Assembly: GCF_902150035.1 (NCBI RefSeq)
Contig: NZ_LR597509.1
Coordinates: 1 to 64,000 of the forward strand
From: Enorma burkinafasonensis
GTDB lineage: Bacteria; Actinomycetota; Coriobacteriia; Coriobacteriales; Coriobacteriaceae
Direction of reading: 5' to 3'
DNA length: 64,000 bases
Part shown: positions 62,882-64,000 of the stretch, one piece after another
Layout: every line of letters begins with the position of its first letter
How positions within the stretch are numbered: position 1 is the stretch's first letter
Notes under the pieces: model-generated
The model's input: only the letters and a program-made list of their open reading frames with translations
Databases searched by the model: none
Told to the model about the DNA's origin: nothing
Program-made: the position numbers and the translations under genes

Positions 62882-63634
62882 CTATTCGAACACAGCGACC
62901 ACGCGCGCGGGCAGGCCCGTGGCCCCCTCGATGTGCGGCCAGCTCACGAACACGATGGCGCCGGTGGCAGGCACCTGGTCGAGGTTCGCCATGACTTCGA
63001 CCTGCAGGTGGCCGTTATCGAGGATCCAGCGCTCGCAGGCGAGGTCGCCGGCCTCGGCGGCGAGGAAGGAGGCGTCGGTGTCGAACGTCTCGTGGCCGTT
63101 CATCTTGATGTCGCGCTCCTCGTAGAGGAAGCGCACGGCCTCCATGGACCAGCCGGGACAGTGCTCGCCGCCGTTTTTGTCGAAGTTGTTGAGGGCGTCG
63201 TTGTCGGGCCAGCGGTGGGACCAGTCGGTGCGCAGGGCCACGAAGGCGCCCGCGGGGATGCGGCCGTGCTCGGCCTCCCACGCCTCGATGTCGGCGACGG
63301 TGACGGCGGTGTCGGGGCCCTTGGCGGCGATCTTGGGCGTGAGGTCGATCACGCAGAGCGGCATCGCCATGTGCTCGGGGCCGTAGGCCTCGGCGCCGAC
63401 CTTGCCCGGGGTGAAGTGGCTCGGGAAGTCGACGTGCGTGCCGAACTGTCCGGGGAACTTGTAGGTGTGGATACGGCAGGAGAGCATCTCCTCGTCGTAG
63501 TCGAACACGGTGCGGCACAGCTCGACCGAGCCGGCGGGGATGCCCGCCCAGTAAGGGCTCTCGTTGGTGAGGGGGTGGGAGAGCTCGACCCACGTGCAGT
63601 CGTTCAGATGCTCGAGTTCTTGCCACAGGCTCAT
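62882..63634 (-). CDS. Cyclase family protein (metal-dependent hydrolase, kynurenine-formamidase-like)
   Basis: 250 residues from ATG 63634, behind AAGGAGGTCCCC. Cyclase-family motif FGTHVDFPSHF (HxxxD..x3H metal ligands) near residue 65, and later LRTDWSHRW and HETFDTDAS. Family members hydrolyse N-formylkynurenine or isatin and cyclise polyketides; the exact substrate is unknown. Sharing an operon with azlCD hints at amino-acid-derivative metabolism, as inference. Confidence 0.82.
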   Translation of the reverse strand: MSLWQELEHLNDCTWVELSHPLTNESPYWAGIPAGSVELCRTVFDYDEEMLSCRIHTYKFPGQFGTHVDFPSHFTPGKVGAEAYGPEHMAMPLCVIDLTPKIAAKGPDTAVTVADIEAWEAEHGRIPAGAFVALRTDWSHRWPDNDALNNFDKNGGEHCPGWSMEAVRFLYEERDIKMNGHETFDTDASFLAAEAGDLACERWILDNGHLQVEVMANLDQVPATGAIVFVSWPHIEGATGLPARVVAVFE

Positions 63635-63724
63635 GGGGACCTCCTTGCTCGTGCCGGTGCGGGCGCGCCCGCGTGCTCGCCCCATCATACCAAGCGCGCT
63701 GCCCGTGTCGGCGCGCCGGCGCTC

Positions 63725-63845
63725 GCCGTTCGCCGGTCGAAACATACCGTTGACCGGTCGTGAACGATTCTGGGCGGTTGTGACCGTTCATGGGCGTATA
63801 GTCATGGTGACCGGAAAAGACCGTTTGTGAGTGGTTGTGACGGGA
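63725..63845. promoter_or_regulatory. Repeat-rich divergent control region
   Basis: GACCG and TTGTGA motifs recur: GGTTGTGACCG at 63777, GGTTGTGACGG at 63833, GTTTGTGA at 63823, TGACCGG at 63751 and 63808; TGAACG (63761) and CGTTCA (63785) form an inverted pair. It lies between the cyclase operon and a DeoR-type regulator, which probably acts here. Confidence 0.45.
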
Positions 63846-63914
63846 AGGCGGCCGCAGGACAGCGCGCGCCACCGCCGACCGGAGCGCCGTCGCAGGTACC
63901 AGGGAGGAAGCGCC

Positions 63915-64000
63915 ATGCTCGCCGAGGATCGACTCGACCGGATCGTCCAGATGGTGAACGACCGCGGCTCGGTGACCGCCACCGAGCTCATGGAGGCGCT
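63915..64000 (+). CDS. DeoR/GlpR-family transcription regulator, N-terminus (cut by window edge)
   Basis: ATG 63915 with GGGAGGAAGCG upstream. The 28 visible codons read MLAEDRLDRIVQMVNDRG then SVTATELMEAL, the start of a DeoR-type winged helix-turn-helix. The remainder lies beyond the window. Divergent from the cyclase-azlCD operon, it may control it or a downstream sugar operon. Confidence 0.7.
   Translation, partial: MLAEDRLDRIVQMVNDRGSVTATELMEA

Noticed and set aside
1-64000. tRNA and rRNA genes
   Set aside because: I looked in the larger gaps for cloverleaf arms, TTCGAATCC-type T-loops and conserved rRNA segments and found none convincing.

Overview
The window is about 65% GC with dense, short-spaced genes and actinobacterial-style codon use. 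It most resembles the gut-associated Coriobacteriia (a Collinsella-like genome). This rests on the set of anaerobe genes: a rubrerythrin with N-terminal rubredoxin, an Etf-linked lactate/glycolate dehydrogenase, a cysteine-less PurF paralogue and a radical-SAM/GNAT Elp3. The species assignment is inference. No rRNA, tRNA or CRISPR array was seen.

Layout. 0.5-7.1 kb: DUF2130 nuclease-like protein, a 2-hydroxyacid dehydrogenase broken by an amber codon, a PurF-like protein, a zinc-ribbon membrane protein, and the RNA cyclic phosphodiesterase ThpR. 7.1-8.6 kb: an AbiE toxin-antitoxin pair with a visible operator. 8.7-14.5 kb: an alanine aminotransferase fused to an XRE helix-turn-helix behind an array of GTTCAA half-sites, dCMP deaminase, an unrecognised ORF, a tiny EF-hand/membrane protein, and an acidic protein with a long RGG tail. 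14.7-16.0 kb: rubrerythrin and a peptide deformylase homologue. 16.1-20.6 kb: a restriction island with a Sau3AI-type endonuclease fused to its cytosine methyltransferase in one ORF, interrupted near its end by a G9 tract, followed by a GmrSD-like DUF262/DUF1524 protein. 20.7-33 kb: mostly housekeeping genes (HIRAN, FabG, DUF3516 helicase, BASS transporter, TrmB, a methyltransferase, MFS transporter, Elp3, spermidine-synthase-like protein).

33.1-46.6 kb is an accessory region of IS481, IS256/IS1249-like and IS21 elements and istB remnants. Between them lie low-GC cargo genes: a 5'-truncated unknown gene, two proteins made of G-[YF]-[DN]-x-x pentapeptides (one ending in a Tudor-like domain), and a 789-residue repeat protein. 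Next comes a four-gene minus-strand operon: a RelB/DinJ-like ribbon-helix-helix protein with a large extra domain, two tiny paralogous Gly/His/Ser-rich proteins, and a zinc-ribbon/leucine-rich-repeat protein. Two convergent RHH/PIN toxin-antitoxin modules follow. 49.4-55.9 kb holds an operon with TerB_N, a BrxD-like ATPase, a membrane LytTR regulator and an Lhr-like helicase. Its terB and brxD genes look fused by a deletion that removed the Walker A region.

56.3-64 kb returns to metabolism: DUF554 membrane protein, an electron-confurcating lactate (or glycolate) dehydrogenase-EtfBA operon, AzlCD branched-chain amino acid exporter, a cyclase-family hydrolase, and the start of a DeoR-family regulator cut by the window edge.

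The strongest candidates for undescribed biology are the RHH/twin-small-protein operon (44.5-46.6 kb), the pentapeptide-repeat gene pair (35.1-36.7 kb), the single-ORF Sau3AI R-M with its GATC-bearing palindrome and poly-G tract, and the LytTR-containing TerB/BrxD/helicase operon.
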